In this document: positions 41,167 through 53,776 of the stretch, piece by piece
Position numbering within the stretch: position 1 is the first letter of the stretch
Layout: every line of letters starts with the position of its first letter
NCBI GenBank assembly: GCA_910589415.1
Contig: OU342633.1
Coordinates: 8,904,858-8,968,857 of the forward strand
Source: Malachius bipustulatus
Lineage: Eukaryota > Arthropoda > Insecta > Coleoptera > Melyridae
DNA length: 64,000 nucleotides
Direction: 5' to 3'
Position numbers and translations under genes: made by a program
Notes under the pieces: generated by a model
The model's database searches: none
Told to the model about the DNA's origin: nothing
What the model saw: the letters and a program-made list of their open reading frames with translations, nothing else

Positions 41167-41828
41167 CTGAAATAAAAGTTTTAGGTAAATTATTTGGAAG
41201 TTTTGAAAATCAAAAAAGTTATACTCAGAGCTGTCGTGAGGATATGTATATGTAGGATTACCCAAGTATAATTTTAGGTTAAATTTACGTCTATTTTACT
41301 TTGAAGTAAAGTTTTTGGGAATAATGACTTAATTGGTCTATGTCCATTCATATGGATAACTGTAAATGGTAAATTTTCCGACTTGTGGTCTTCAAAGATT
41401 TTTTTACTTTCAAGGCGAATATAGGGAAATTAATTCCCCACCCTAATTTACTTATTATGGACTGTGTGGTTAAAATAACTATGAAGTTAGAAATAGGTAA
41501 GCAATTATATCAATCCTTATGGTTAATCTGGTCATTAAGAACATTTATTAGACAAATTAACTTATTATTTCCTCTAACGTTTACTTATTAGTTATATAAA
41601 AAAAAATTCAAAGTAAAAAATTGACTAAAGTTTTACTTCATAAAATCCTTGAAAGTAGAAAGTTAAGTAAATTAAAAGTAGGTTTGACTAAAATAGGACA
41701 GAATTTCTTAAACTTCATAGAAATTACCAATTTTGTTACTTGGGTAGAATCAGAGTGATGACTCATAATAATAGGTAAAGTAAGGGGATAATATATTTAG
41801 GTACATATACACAGATTGCTAACTCAAG

Positions 41829-42020
41829 ATATCGGGTGATCCACAAAATTTTTCATCAACTAGTGCCTTGGAAAAAATGAAGCATGTCTGCCAGTCTGTC
41901 ACACAAAATGCAAACTATTGGTAGGTGTGCTCAGGTGCAATGAGCTCAGACATGACTGGAATAGCTATCTCTCTCTTCCAAGGCACTAGTTGATGAAAAA
42001 TTTTGTAGATCACACGATAT
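41829..42020. mobile_element. 192-bp MITE with ~50-bp inverted ends
   Basis: ATATCGGGTGATCCACAAAA and TTTTCATCAACTAGTGCCTTGG on the left pair with their inverse on the right (CCAAGGCACTAGTTGATGAA ... GTAGATCACACGATAT). The short centre is unique. Confidence 0.85.
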
Positions 42021-42649
42021 AATACCCATATGGTATATTTCAGCCAAAGTGACCATGACCTCATTGATAACAAAAATGCAAGTTTGCCAGCTTTCAAGAT
42101 CGGATGACATTAGGCAATTTAAAGGTTATGTGAACTTTTCTTCTTCTTTTTTTAGTCCGTGCAATTTTATAATCCATTTAGTCATCCTTACTTACTCAGT
42201 TTACAAATTAGGTATTTTAGAAGTATGAAACTTTAGGATATAACCTAATTTCCTCTTATTTAAAGAAAATAAAAAATAAAATAACTCAACAAATCAATAC
42301 ATTAACATAGGCCTATACAAATCTACCTCTGTAAGCATGAACAAATATAACTTTAAGTTTATGACAATATTTTAAGAAGGGCCAGTTACTTAACAATCAC
42401 TCGCGTAATAATATTACAAATTTTCCTTTTTGTGCTTTTTCATCACTATAACAGGATATTTGCTGGCCAGTTTTCTTTTTGGACTGGATCATGTTGCTCT
42501 AGAATTTGTCTCAGAACTAGTTAACACGGGAGACACTTTTCAAACTTAAGTTTAGAGCCGATGTCGGATTCATAATAAGTGTCTTTGTCATTGAAATCAT
42601 TTTCCAGATCACAATCAAGGTCTTTAATGTCATCTTCTAGAAAAGAAAA

Positions 42650-42895
42650 TTGTGGAACGTTCTTTTCGTTTTTGGGATTATAGTAATATAGCTCGGCAAT
42701 TTTTTTTTATTTTCAAAAATGCGCCCGGGCCATATGCTATGCGCAAAATGTCTGAAAGAAAACATTTTCTCCACAAAATGACAAAATCTATGTACATTTC
42801 CAATATTAGACGTAATACGATGATACCGACGGTCTATTTTTTTTACATAAGAGAAACGGCCTCGCGCATTTGCTACATTTCTTTTCGTTACAAAA
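42650..42895 (+). repeat. partial second copy of the 39887-40974 element
   Basis: Shares GTTCTTTTCGTTTTTG, CATATGCTAT.CGCAAAATGT, CTGAAA..AAACATTTT and ATATTAGACGTAATACGATG with 40609-40900 in the same orientation. Confidence 0.75.
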
Positions 42896-43104
42896 ATCCT
42901 ATTTACAGTTACTTAGTAAATTTTTGATCACATTTGGATGACCACAAACTTACATAATGACTGAGCCAAAAACAAGATTGAAAATCATTTTATCCTAATA
43001 TAATTTCCATAATAAAAGAAAAGTCATAATCTTGTGTATATCAATATTAACTATCTATACTTTGGGCCTCTAAAATTCACGACAGCTAGTTTCATCATAA
43101 TCAC

Positions 43105-43226
43105 CTCTCCAGAATATTTTTTGCCATCTATGCTATGTTCTGATCCGTTTTCATCACAGTTACCCCAGTGGCAATGGAACTGTTCCAGCACGTATTGATT
43201 TTCTCCCAGAGGTCCTCCGAATATAA
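43105..43226 (-). CDS. alpha-carbonic anhydrase, second recognised exon
   Basis: Enters with two bases completing a Val codon after the CCATTTATTTACAG acceptor and leaves in phase 0 before GTGATT. IFGGPLGENQYVLEQFHCHW, GNCDENGSEHSIDGKKYSGE. QFHCHWG contains zinc ligands His94 and His96, and GSEH contains the Glu106 that orients Thr199. The Cys in QFHCHWG replaces the more common Phe/Leu. Confidence 0.92.
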
Positions 43227-43289
43227 CTGTAAATAAATGGAAAAAAAGGTTAATATGTTGAAAGAAGTTATGGTAAACGTTTACAAAAG

Positions 43290-44700
43290 TAACTGTTGAC
43301 GGCTTATCGACCCAGAAGAAACGCTCGACAGAACAACCTTCAAATGCATTACACCAAGGTCTCAAGAGGCGTGGTGTCTCGTCTACATTAGACGGTTGAA
43401 ATAGAGACCTGTGAAAGTAGAAGTGGGACCCTCGCTGACGAGATGTGTGGTAGGCCGGGGCTGCCCGCAGAGGTGTGTACTTTGGCCGGTGCTGTGGGAT
43501 ATCGTGGTGGACAACATGTTGCGGAAATTGAACTGCGAGGGTTTCCCTACAATCGGATACGCGGATGATCTGCATCCTGATAACTGGTAATCAAGAGACC
43601 GTTTGATGAGAACGCATTAAAAATGCTCTGGTGACCATCACAAACTGGTGTGATCAACACTCACTCTCAGTAAATCTACTGAAGACTGAATTGATGGTAT
43701 TCACCAGAAAAAGAATGCTTAACATACTCAAATTACCAAAATTATTTGGTACGCAACTTCAGCTTAATGGACATGTTAAAATACTTTGGAGTGGTCCACG
43801 ACCAAAAGTTAAGCTGGAACAAACACATTGGAACCAAAATAGAAAAACCACACGTTGCACTCTGTCAGTGTCACAGAGTGATGAGGAACACATGGAGTTT
43901 GTGACCCAAAATTTCTCTGTGGATATACACAGCTACACTAAGATCTATGCTATGCTATGCCTCACTTGTCTGGTGGCCTAAAACGAGATAAATCTCAGCG
44001 AAAGCATAACTAGAGCGTGTCCAAAGAATAGCATGCGCTGAAGCCTTGTATGAGCATTTCATAACACCGTAAAACTTTGATGGGTTAAAGGGTTTGGTGA
44101 AGATAAAGGAAAATGACCCAGCGAGGGTCAACATTAAACCCTATGGGCCCTATTTGCGTCTCTGGCACAAACTACTAATGCCCTAACCATAGATATAACA
44201 TATAAAGAACAAGTAAAATTATGACGAAACCTTAAGACATGCCGCCAAGGAAGGTTAGCAATTACTAACCCTGACCTGGAAAGGGGTAAATCTCTCCCAC
44301 AGTTATCAAGAACAAGTCCAAGACTCCGAATAGATATTTACTATGCAGGCTACACAAACACCTTCATACGATCGGGAGAACACGGGATCAAATGTGCAGA
44401 GGGTGTGGAGAAGAAGACGAAACTGCAAAACACATGCTCTGCGACTGTCCAGGGCTGCTACCAATATTGGCAACCATATTGGGAGAAGTTTGACCTGATG
44501 TGGCCAGAATTGGGTAGACCCCGCTGGCTCGTCCTTCTGTACATCCGACCAATCGGATCTTGGCTAGAGGATAAGTAGGTGGTGAGGTTGTCCACTCGAA
44601 AGGGGGTACAAAGGACCCAATCAAGGCCTAGGTGCTGGTGAGAAGTAATCGTATCTGCAGCAATCCAGATACAGTTAATATGATAGGGCACTGGCTACTG
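43290..44700 (+). pseudogene. R1/I-type non-LTR relic in a carbonic anhydrase intron
   Basis: Plus-strand reading with stops: RGCPQRCVLWPVLWDIVVDN, MLRKLNCEGFPTIGYADDL (RT palm motifs, about 43455-43570), then VTITNWCDQHSLSVNLLKTE and LMVFTRKRML, and further down an RNase H/zinc-knuckle end MCRGCGEEDETAKHMLCDCP (about 44393-44455). The middle is compressed, so the copy carries internal deletions. It is antisense to the host gene, directly upstream of exon 2 on the gene's strand. Confidence 0.75.
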
Positions 44701-45248
44701 GCTTGCCGCTGCTTAGGTTCATTTTCTCATTAATTTCTGCGTCTTTCGCTCTTTTCGAGTCACTCAGTACCCATACCTAGTAGACTTTGACCAAAATTAA
44801 TTGGCTTGGCCAAAATATTGCTGAGAACCTGAAGAATTTGAGTGGTCATGCTTGGTACGTGACTCACGAAGGAAAGCGAAAGTACAGTTTCAGAGCACAC
44901 AGATCTGGTTTTCTTTTTCATCTTCCCAATTTCACGACCATGTGAAAATTTTAAATTTGATTTTTTTTGCATTTATTTATTCTTCAGACAGTGGTTGATT
45001 TTTCGATAAAATTCGCTGTGTACCGATAGATCAACCACACCCTGATAGAATCTGGAGATGAAACTTTGGACCTCCCACCCTCACAGTTCCTGTAATCGAT
45101 GGGTTAATTAGGCGTTTTTCATGAACCTGAATATAAATAATATAATAATCCTGCATGGAATACCAAAATTATTTATTCCTTATATCATATAAAAGTACCT
45201 ACCTAGGTAATCAGTCTGTGTGAAGAATGTTGTAAAGTAAAAATAATA

Positions 45249-45830
45249 CAGGGTGCTGTGCAAGAGCCTTAGGTCATTCATAAATTAAAAATGGATTGAC
45301 TAGAAGTATGAAAATTTGCACATATGATTTCAATTTCGATGAGTTGAACTAAAATATTTACAACCCCTCACCACTTCTGGTTATACCGGAAGTAGCTATC
45401 AATTTTCTTTTTCAAAATAGAAAACTCTCTATGTTATTACATTTTCAGATTGCCCGAAAAAATTCGATAAGAGATTTTACATTTTTTGAGGTTTGTAACG
45501 AGTTGTAGGTAAGAGTAATGTATGTAAACCGTTTTCCGATATTTTGAGCCGCTTTCAATAAGCTGCATTGAAAATTGAAAATGAATATTTTTAAGCTTTG
45601 AAAGTCACTGTTACTAAATTTTCTCAGAAAATGTAATAATTTATACAGGATGTCCTATTTTAAAAAAGAAAGTTGTTGGCTACTTTCGGTAGAGTCAGAA
45701 GCGGTAGGGGTTGTAAATATTTTAGTTCAGCTCATTAAATTTAAAATCCTCTTTCCGTGCAACAGTCCTATCAACAGTCCAATCCTTTTTCTATTTACGT
45801 ATACCCTAAAAGGTTCTCGCGGCGCAGAGT
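45249..45830. mobile_element. foldback element, TA-CAGGGTG left end
   Basis: Left CAGGGTGCTGTGCAAGAGCC and the arm GAACTAAAATATTTACAACC, CCTCACCACTTC.GG match in inverse GAAGCGGTAGGGGTTGTAAA, TATTTTAGTTCAGCTC on the right (about 45698-45745). The outer right end is worn (CCCTAAAAGGTTCTCGCGGC). Noncoding. Confidence 0.65.
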
Positions 45831-45887
45831 TGTGTAGTAAGAATTATTAGTTAAGAATAGTAGTAGTTAAGAATTATTATAAATTAC

Positions 45888-46055
45888 CTGATTTCTCACT
45901 GTTTGAACTGGCTTGCCATCCATGCCCAGTATTTGATATCAGGATATCTTTTTCCACATGGTAATTCCACTCCAAAGTAATGCTTGATTTTAATTTCTTC
46001 ACTCTATTTGTCTCAATATCAATAGGACTTTGATGATCTCCGATTGTTTTAAACT
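45888..46055 (-). CDS. alpha-carbonic anhydrase, first recognised exon
   Basis: After TTTCTTTACTTTCAG two bases finish a codon, then FKTIGDHQSPIDIETNRVKK and, further on, ILISNTGHGWQASSNSEKS; the exon ends with one base before GTAATT. GDHQSPIDI is the family's N-terminal signature and the His in NTGHGW is the proton-shuttle position (His64). With the four downstream exons it gives about 254 codons. What is missing is one upstream exon with the signal peptide and roughly the first 20 mature residues, not found within this window. The enzyme interconverts CO2 and bicarbonate, probably extracellularly. Confidence 0.92.
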
Positions 46056-46124
46056 CTGAAAGTAAAGAAATGCAAGCTTTTCAGTTAATACATTTCTGAT
46101 TCGTGGCATGGTAATAGTATATCG

Positions 46125-46270
46125 AGTAGTATATTATTATATGAGCGATTATGAAGCCATTATTCACGAGTTTTATTATTCTCTCTAAAGCTCGTGGCAT
46201 TATCGTCATCAAGTGAATAATGGCCATAATCGCGAATGTAATACTACGCTTTTTCTACTCTTTTATATAC
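46125..46270. mobile_element. ~150-bp MITE, copy 2
   Basis: ATATTATTATATGAGCGATT ... GTGAATAATGGCCATAATCG, same family as 16641-16790. It lies 70 bp upstream of a carbonic anhydrase splice acceptor. Confidence 0.7.
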
Positions 46271-47500
46271 AGAGCGCGGAAAGTCTGGCAACAAAAAGTG
46301 ACAACACTGCATTCGATACACTTCTTTAGGAAGAAAAACAGTATGTATATAAACAAAATATATTTTAGTTGACTTATCACATCCCTATTTCAACAAGGAT
46401 GCCGTCTTGACAAATTTTATCGAACTCAAGGAATAGGTAGAATGCCTGTAATTCCGTAAAACCGTTCACTCAATCCGGTTTCAGATGCGGTTTGACGGAT
46501 GCGGCAATTCGCCCCGAGGCAATCCTATGCAATACTCAATCTCAAGTATATTCCTTCAGCATATTCCAGAAATGACTGCAGTTTCCTAAATTGTGTTTCA
46601 GATTCTTAGTCAGTATAAAATCATAATTATTATCGTAATTTCCAAGATTCCGATTGAGCTACTGCCTGTCCTTGAATAGCCTGTATAACATCGATAATTA
46701 CGTAATAAAACATTTCTAATAATTTTTTATGACCTTCTGTTTAATTTAATTGAGCAGTTTGATTTACCATTGGCAATCAACAAAAATTTGCAGGACGAAC
46801 TTTTGATTAAAAATTAAAAACTAAAAAATAATTTACCCCGGTGCTGGAAGTGACAGCAATGATGTAAATGATGTAATTAAGCCATTTTAACTAGCAATTT
46901 TGGTTTATTTCTAATTATGACAATATTATGTGCACGACATGGTAGCTTTTCAGTTTTGGCCCGATTCGACCGTTTATAAAAATTCCAGGAAAGTGTAACA
47001 AAAATTTCACACACACAGTTTTCATTGTCTATTTGTGCACTTTGAAAATCAATAATTACATTTTTTTAAATCGCATACAGAGTGAACTTCTTATAAAAAC
47101 TCTCCCAATCAATTTTTCTGAAACCAGTCCTTCAATTTCTAAGTTTCTAAATTTTTCTTGAATTTCTAAAAGTTTCTTGAATTTCTAAATTTCTAAGAGC
47201 GCCGATCGAACGTTAGATAACAGTGTACAGTTGAATAAAAAAATTAGAAAATTTTAATGATCCGTGTAAATATTATAGTAAAATGAATATTTTTACAAAT
47301 TCAATAATCACCCTGTATATTAACAGAGAAGGGGAGTTGGCACTTCCTTTCTTTGAGAAGGGTCACATGATATTGCCCTTAAGGGACTCTACATATATGA
47401 GAAGTTTGTAAAGTTCTTCATGACCCACTTAAAAGAAATGCAGAAACGCACAGGGGAAAGGCAAGCAAAGAATAAAACATTAACTTAATTTTAATATTTT
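46271..47500. other. noncoding, probable intron or upstream region of the carbonic anhydrase gene
   Basis: AT-rich; contains a TTTCTAAATTTCTAAG-type simple repeat near 47140-47200 and a CACCCTGTATA element end at about 47311. No signal-peptide exon could be recognised on the minus strand. Confidence 0.35.
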
Positions 47501-47899
47501 TGAAAAATAGGTAATACTGTTCTGGATATAGATTCTGGATGCCACTGATACAAATTCGAAATACTACTCCTCCTTTTCTGATACTCTTTCATTCTACTTC
47601 GACAAATACTTGCACTCAGGAGATGTAAAGTTCATAGGCCTAGACTCTCCAGTCCCAGGTGGCTCGTCTCTGAAATTCGTCAACTATACGACACGACTAA
47701 TCTCCTAAATCCTTTAATAAACACGTCCAACCAGCAATTCAGGACTCAGCTGTGCAGCCTAAAGCTACGGTTTAGGTACTTGGTGAGGCAGGAGACCAGG
47801 CGCTGCAACGACGTCTTCATCAGTGAATCTGAAAATACCATCAAAGCGGGATGGACCCTCATAAACAACCAATGCAAGTCAATAAATACTTGAGATAAA

Positions 47900-49583
47900 T
47901 ACTCATAAAATCTTAGAACTTGAGTACCGAAGCAAGGTGACGACTGATCCTGAAGGAACGGCAGAGATGCTCAGTTCCGTCTTTCTTTCAAATGACTCTC
48001 CCACATCTAGTCACACCCACGGATCCAACATGTCAACATGCGCCTCTTCTTCCTTCGTGTTTTTTCTGACGTCACCTCGGGAAATTATAGTAGAGTTTCC
48101 AGGTTTAAAAGTAAGAAGTCTTAGGGCTTAGACGAGATTGCCTCCTTTATTGCCAGGCACTGCATTGCTGATCTTGCTTAGCCATTATTAGAAATTTACA
48201 ACAGCTCCTTTCAGACTGGTGTATTCCCAGAAAATCTCAAGGCAGCGTTAGTTAAGCCCATTTTCAAAAAGGGCAACGTCAAAAACCCCGAAAACTACCG
48301 ACCGATTAGTATATCGATATTTGATGACATTCTTGAATCCCTTGTCTCGTCTCGTCTTATTGACTTTCTAGACAAAACAAAGATCCTTTCCCGCTCCCAG
48401 CATGGTTTTCTTAAAAACAGATCTACCCAGACGGCTCTTGTGGAGCTTACAGACTTCACATCTCAGGGTTCATATCTCAGAGGAGGGGATGCGCACTGTT
48501 GGCTGGCATTTGGATCTCTCCAAGGCCTTCGACAGTGTGTGCCACGAGTGCCTCCTTCGGAAACTGGACAATGTCGGAGTTCGTGGATTGCCCCTTTCTT
48601 GGTTTACCAGCTATCTACAGGGAAGAACACACTTTGTTCAGTCGGTCAGATTACTGTGTTTGATGGCCGACCTGTGCGATCACCTTTTGCTCTAATCTCC
48701 TCAGGGGTGCCAGAGGGTAGTGTTCTGGGTCCACTTCTTTTGCTTATCTTCACTAACGACCTGGGCCTCAAAATTACCTCCCCTAATTCACTCTGTGTTA
48801 ACTATGCTGATGATACAACAATTTTATTAGAATAAAACCAGGCAACCTTCCTAGACTGATAGATGCCGTTCAACTTCCATTGAAAAGAGCAATTTTATGG
48901 CTCCGGGTCAATAAACTAAATCTCAGCTCGACGGTGCCTTGATCGAGCTGAAGGGTGTCGTGAAGTTTTTGGGCTTCCACTCCGACCAGAACCTAAACGG
49001 CTCACACAGATCATTTGTGCCGTCGCCTTTTTAGTGTCTGCTTCTTTCTCAAACGTCTTCAGCACACGGTGTTCCCTGGGGTTCTTCTCTATACTTATTA
49101 TGGGCATTTCATGAGCCACTATTGAGTCAACTATTGGCTGGCCGTCTGGGGTGGGTCTGAGAGATCTCTCCGAAGGGTTTTTCTTCTTCAAAAGAGAGCG
49201 ATTTGGATCCTGGCAAGCTTGTCAATGCAGCAGTCATGCAGAGGCCATTTTATGCGGCTTGGACTTTTTACTGCGCCTGCTTTATACGTCTCTTTCTACT
49301 TAAACTGATCCACAAAAATCAGGATAAACTTTTATCTTTCCGATTTACCCATCACTATAATACCAGGTTCAATTTATTCAAACTTCCTACACACCATCTG
49401 TCGTCTTCAGAAAGGACATTCACGTACGCATCTATCAAATACCTGAACCACTTCAAAATAGATCCTGCAACTGTTGAGTTCTCAGCGTACAGGGCGTATC
49501 TTCGGAAACACCTCACGGAATTGGAACCATACACTACCTCTGATATAATGTCTTTCCACCCCCCATACCTACCTGTAGTCTGA
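47900..49583 (+). pseudogene. non-LTR retroelement relic with YADD reverse transcriptase
   Basis: Fragments in order, with frameshifts: VKNPENYRPISISIF (about 48277), SRSQHGFLKNRSTQTALVEL (about 48393), DLSKAFDSVCHECLL (about 48505), SGVPEGSVLGPLLLLIF (about 48700), NYADDTTILLE (about 48800). Then a C-terminal part HHYNTRFNLFKLPTHHLSSS and RTFTYASIKYLNHFKI (about 49350-49460). The set and the H-Y-N-T-R ending are those of CR1/L2/Jockey-type elements. It is not functional. Confidence 0.8.
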
Positions 49584-49814
49584 TATTAAAATACCTAAAG
49601 CCCTCAGCCTTGATCCATCCTTATCATACAGTTGGAACCATACCTCAATTGAGACCCGATGTCTTTAGTGTCTCTGTGCGTCTCGACTCTCACTGTTGCC
49701 GGTGTTATGTTGACTTGCTGTGGTTTTTAATTTTTGCTTGTTTCACTTTGTGTTTGTTTTTATTATTTTCTCTAATAACGCTGTTGTACTAAGCAATGAC
49801 TGTTGAAATTCAAG

Positions 49815-50502
49815 TACCGGGTGGGCATTTAAGAATGAACAGCGGCCATATCTTGGGAAATATTGATCCTACAGTTTCAAAATGAAAATTTTCCTGACAT
49901 AAGTGACTATGCGAAATGCAATGAAAATATTTTCAAGATGGTCGCACTTATTTTTCTGACATAAGTGACTATGCGAAATGCAATGAAAATATTTTCAAGA
50001 TGGTCGCACTTCCGCTTCCGGAAATACCGGAAGTTGACACCTACTTCGTTATTTTAACGGGGACAAAATTAACAGATTTTTCATCACCCTGTAGAAAAAT
50101 CTAAACTACATAATATAATTCCTTGTAAAAAGTTAAGATAGGGACATGTAAGTTGTTTTTAGATATATTGAGCCGTTCTAGTTCTACATTGCTTTGAAGT
50201 TGAAAATTTTCGATTTTCACTTGTTTATAACTCATAAACCGCTCAATCTAAATTCCAATGGTGAAAACCACCTGTATTCGATTTCTTCAGACATTTAAAA
50301 AATATAATATTTTACAGGGTGTCCCCGTTAAAATAACGAAGTAGGTGTCAACTTCCGGTATTTCCGGAAGTGCGACCATCTTGAAAATATTTTCATTGCA
50401 TTTCGCATAGTCACTTATGCCAGGAAAATTTTCATTTTGAAACTGTAGGATCAATATATCCCAAGATATGGCCGCGGTTCATTCTTAAATGCCCACCCGG
50501 TA
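49815..50502. mobile_element. foldback element, TA-CCGGGTGGGC ends
   Basis: TACCGGGTGGGCATTTAAGA at 49815 and its inverse at 50483-50502 start ~220-bp arms (CTTCCGGAAATACCGGAAG inside). In the left arm a 61-bp piece (TGACATAAGTGACTATGCGA ... GGTCGCACTT) is tandemly duplicated (about 49896-49950 and 49957-50011), absent from the right arm. A (GTATT)n run follows the right end. Noncoding. Confidence 0.88.
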
Positions 50503-50939
50503 CAATAAAAAATTTGTATTGTATTGTATTGTATTGTGAGTGGCTTCAGCTGAAAATATTTTTAGGTTACAGGTCTCCTTTAGCCATACAACTTTTCTGT
50601 TACATTTTTTCCTGAATTCTAAACCATCATTATTTTTCGTTTTTTATTTATGTATTTATTGAGTCTTGATTTTATTTAAATTTTTCATATTTTTTTTTAT
50701 AAAATCATGTCTTGTTATTGTGCAAATGTGAATAAACCAAAGCAAATAGCAGGTTCTATATATTTCGCAGAATAATATGAAAAAGTAGTAAATAAAGTTA
50801 CCTATATAAAACTTGAAACTTCACAAAGCTCCTGGTTGATAGTATAAGAGCAGATGCAGTAAAATACATTGCAAAGTGTATAGTACGATCATTGGCAATT
50901 GTGTTTAACTTGTCACTTAGAAAAAGAAGGTGTATTTAT

Positions 50940-51585
50940 TTTCTAATTTATTCATTTAAGATATCAATCGTTAGACCATTGTTCAAGGGTGACGCGGCTA
51001 AGATTGTCAACTATCGACCAATTTTATTAATATCGACATTTGCAAAAATCTTAGAAACCATATTGAAAACAAGAATCAATAGCTACCGGAAAGGTAATAT
51101 GGGTTTAGAGAGTCCAAATCGACAGAAGACGCAATTGTTCATTTAACAACAAAAATATATGAATCAGTAAACAAAGCTCAACCTTGATTAGCTGTATTCG
51201 TAGACCTCGCAAAGCATTTGATACCGTTGACCACACCCCAGTTGCTAGCCACACTCGAAGATATCGGTTTTAGGGGAACGCAACTCTTAATGCAATCATA
51301 CCTGGAAGAAAGAATGCAGCAGGTATATGTTAATGGCGTTAATTACACTTATACTAAAATAACCAAAGTAAATTCAGGCGTCCCGCAAGGAACAGTATTA
51401 GGACCAATGCTACAATTTAAACACAACAGGAACAGTAATAACTTTTGCTGATGATACTGCGATTTCCTTTGAAGACGAAAACTGGGAGGCTTTAAAAAAT
51501 GAAACGAGACAAGAAATATCAAAAATATTTCATTATTTTAATAACAAGCGATTGACTATTAATTCTGACAAGACAACATTTAGAA
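50940..51585 (+). pseudogene. Jockey/CR1-type reverse transcriptase relic
   Basis: IVRPLFKGDAAKIVNYRPIL and LISTFAKILETILKTRINSY, then TPQLLATLEDIGFRGTQLLM, NSGVPQGTVLGPML, TFADDTAISFEDENWEALKN and YFNNKRLTINSDKTTF. All RT palm motifs are recognisable (FADD instead of YADD), but at least four frame breaks separate them. Confidence 0.8.
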
Positions 51586-52316
51586 TTCTTCTTATTTTGA
51601 ACTGCTTTGCCACTTTCTAATGGCGACCAAGCGTGGACAATCCTTATCACAAAAGAAAACGGTAGAGGATGCAGAAAAGTATGCAGGATTACCATGGATG
51701 AGCGGTCGTTTGAAACAATCCACAGGAACGGGAGAACCATTCTAAGACTAAAGGATGAAAAAGGTTGCATGTGAAGAAAATAAGGAACAACACTGCACTC
51801 CTTCACATACAACAAACGCTGAAGGACGAAACTTCCCCATAAAATCGGCAGATGAAGTAGTAGAGGGCGCAGAACTCCGTGAAAGCGTTGACGTATAAAT
51901 AATGTCAATATCCAGAGATAAAGAATTGTTTCTTGATGAGTACGGATCTGGCAACTGTTCTCAGAACAATTAAGAATTGCATCCGAGGAGCGATGTGATA
52001 ACCCATGACAGTTAAACATAATTGCGTTATACAAAATGTGGGGAACAAACCCACTTTTGTGACCAAAAACCGTAATATAAGTATTGGATGTAAATTCGAA
52101 AGTTCGAGCGTAAGTTTATAAATAAAAAGGGTTCGAAGTTTCAAATGAACCGTCGACTTAGGATCACAGAAGAAAGGTGTTTAAGACGGGAGGACCTAAA
52201 TAGGAAAAATCTTAAAAAGTAATCCAATAAATACAAATTAGGAGTGGTATCAAGTGAATTTGCAAGACAACCTAGTAATTAAACATCGACTCTAGAGCGC
52301 TAAGATACTGTTACAG
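51586..52316. other. no gene recognised
   Basis: Follows the RT relic; a frame fragment (GDQAWTILITKENGRGC) has mixed composition but no motif I recognise. A minus-strand frame here has no support. Confidence 0.3.
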
Positions 52317-53450
52317 GTGGTACGAAACACACAAATGACTTGTGTCATGGAGCGGACCAGTCTACTGGACGACACTCTAAGTCACAGTCTTCTGGGTATT
52401 CCCTCAGACATGATGCCATACACAACAAACCACTACACTGCATACAACGTCCTCTTTCCAACCAGAAACGAATGGGAGCGCGACTCAAACGACCTCCTCA
52501 AAACAGACCTCACGTGGTGCACCGACGGTTCAAAGACCTCAACAGGAGTTGGATCCGGAGCGTACGTCGCTGGGTCAAGAAGATAATTCTTTGCAAGCCT
52601 GGGTCAGTACGCAACAATATTTCAGGCAGAAATTTATGCCATTGTATTCAGCGCGCAGATGCTGGATGAAATGCACTGCACGCGGAAAACAATTAAAATC
52701 TTCTCAGATAGCCAAGCAGCCCTGAAAGCCCTTTGCTCCATTCGTTGCAACTCCAAACTAGTACGGAACTGTCAAACAGCACTCAATGAGATAGCTAAAA
52801 ACAATAACTTGACTCTGGTCTGGATTCCAGGTCACTCCGGCCTTGGAAAGAACGAAATAGCCGACTCTCTGGCTAGAAGAGGAACCGAATCCAAATTTAC
52901 AGGACCAGAAGCGGTTGTTGGCATATTCTCAAATATTTCCAAAACAACAATAGACACCTGGGCGGAAAATAAAGTACTTCGGTACTGGCAAACTCTACCA
53001 GGATTAACTCACTCTAAGACCATCATTGAGAGACCATCGAGAAACAGAGCTAAAAGGCTACTGGAGCTCAAAAGGACTGACCTGAGGGCCCTAATAGGCC
53101 TACACACAGGACACTGTAAAGTGAACCACCACTTACACAGGATGAATCTAGCCGATAACGCAGAATGTCGCCTGTGTCTGGAGGATGTAGAAAAAGCAGA
53201 GCATGTTCTATGCAACTGCCCCGCCTTGGGAAGCACCAGACACTCAACGTTCGGAAGAGTACTTCTCTCTTCAAGAGACATGGATACATTGACACTACCT
53301 TAGGTCATTAGCTTTTTAAAAAGCAGTGGCCTGCTGGAATGGATGTAAAGCACTTAGGTGTGAGCCACAATAGACCGCTTGGTCGCAGTGGAGGTTTCAC
53401 TAATCGACCCACTCATTATACAACTAAACTAACTAAACTACGGCGCTAAG
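52317..53450 (+). pseudogene. RNase H domain and 3' end of an I-clade non-LTR element
   Basis: TWCTDGSKTSTGVGSGAYVA (first catalytic Asp), a frameshift near 52585, QAEIYAIVFSAQML (Glu), FSDSQAALKAL (Asp), LVWIPGHSGLGKNEIADSLA (Asp): all four RNase H acidic residues are present. A Cys-His end follows (NAECRLCLEDVEKAEHVLCN, CPALGSTRHSTFG). The 3' UTR has CACAATAGACCGCTTGGTCG and ends in a TAAACTAACTAAACTA tail. The reverse transcriptase is missing. Confidence 0.85.
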
Positions 53451-53549
53451 ATGAATGAATCGGCCTGTCAAAGTTTAAATCCGAAGTGCTGAGTCTCTTC
53501 GGATAGAGCAAAGCATAATAACGAAGAACAGCAGAGCTATCATAAAAGT

Positions 53550-53776
53550 AAACTAACAGTGGGTATTATAAAGGCTCATTAAGTTAACGGGCAGATTTCT
53601 GTGGCCATTTCTGAAGAAGGTATCGAGTCTATGTGGAAATTTTTTAAATTTATCTATTCTTGACATGAAAGTAATTACAAAAATGTTAATAAAAGTCATT
53701 TGACGTCGATAATAGCTTCAAAAACGAGCACAGAAATCTGCCCGTTAGCCTAATGAGCCTTTATAATATTGGCTGT
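53550..53776. mobile_element. AAATCTGCCCGTTA MITE, complete copy
   Basis: AACTAACAGTGGGTATTATA, AAGGCTCATTAAGTTAACGG and GCAGATTTCTGTGG form the left arm; CACAGAAATCTGCCCGTTAG, CCTTTATAATATTGGCTGTA the right. It is the inverse of the inner element at 33043-33275, about 90% identical. Relative at 23750-23868. Confidence 0.85.

Noticed and set aside
43227..43575. N-terminal extension of the frame containing carbonic anhydrase exon 2
   Set aside because: Lies upstream of a good splice acceptor and is explained by a plus-strand retroelement relic.
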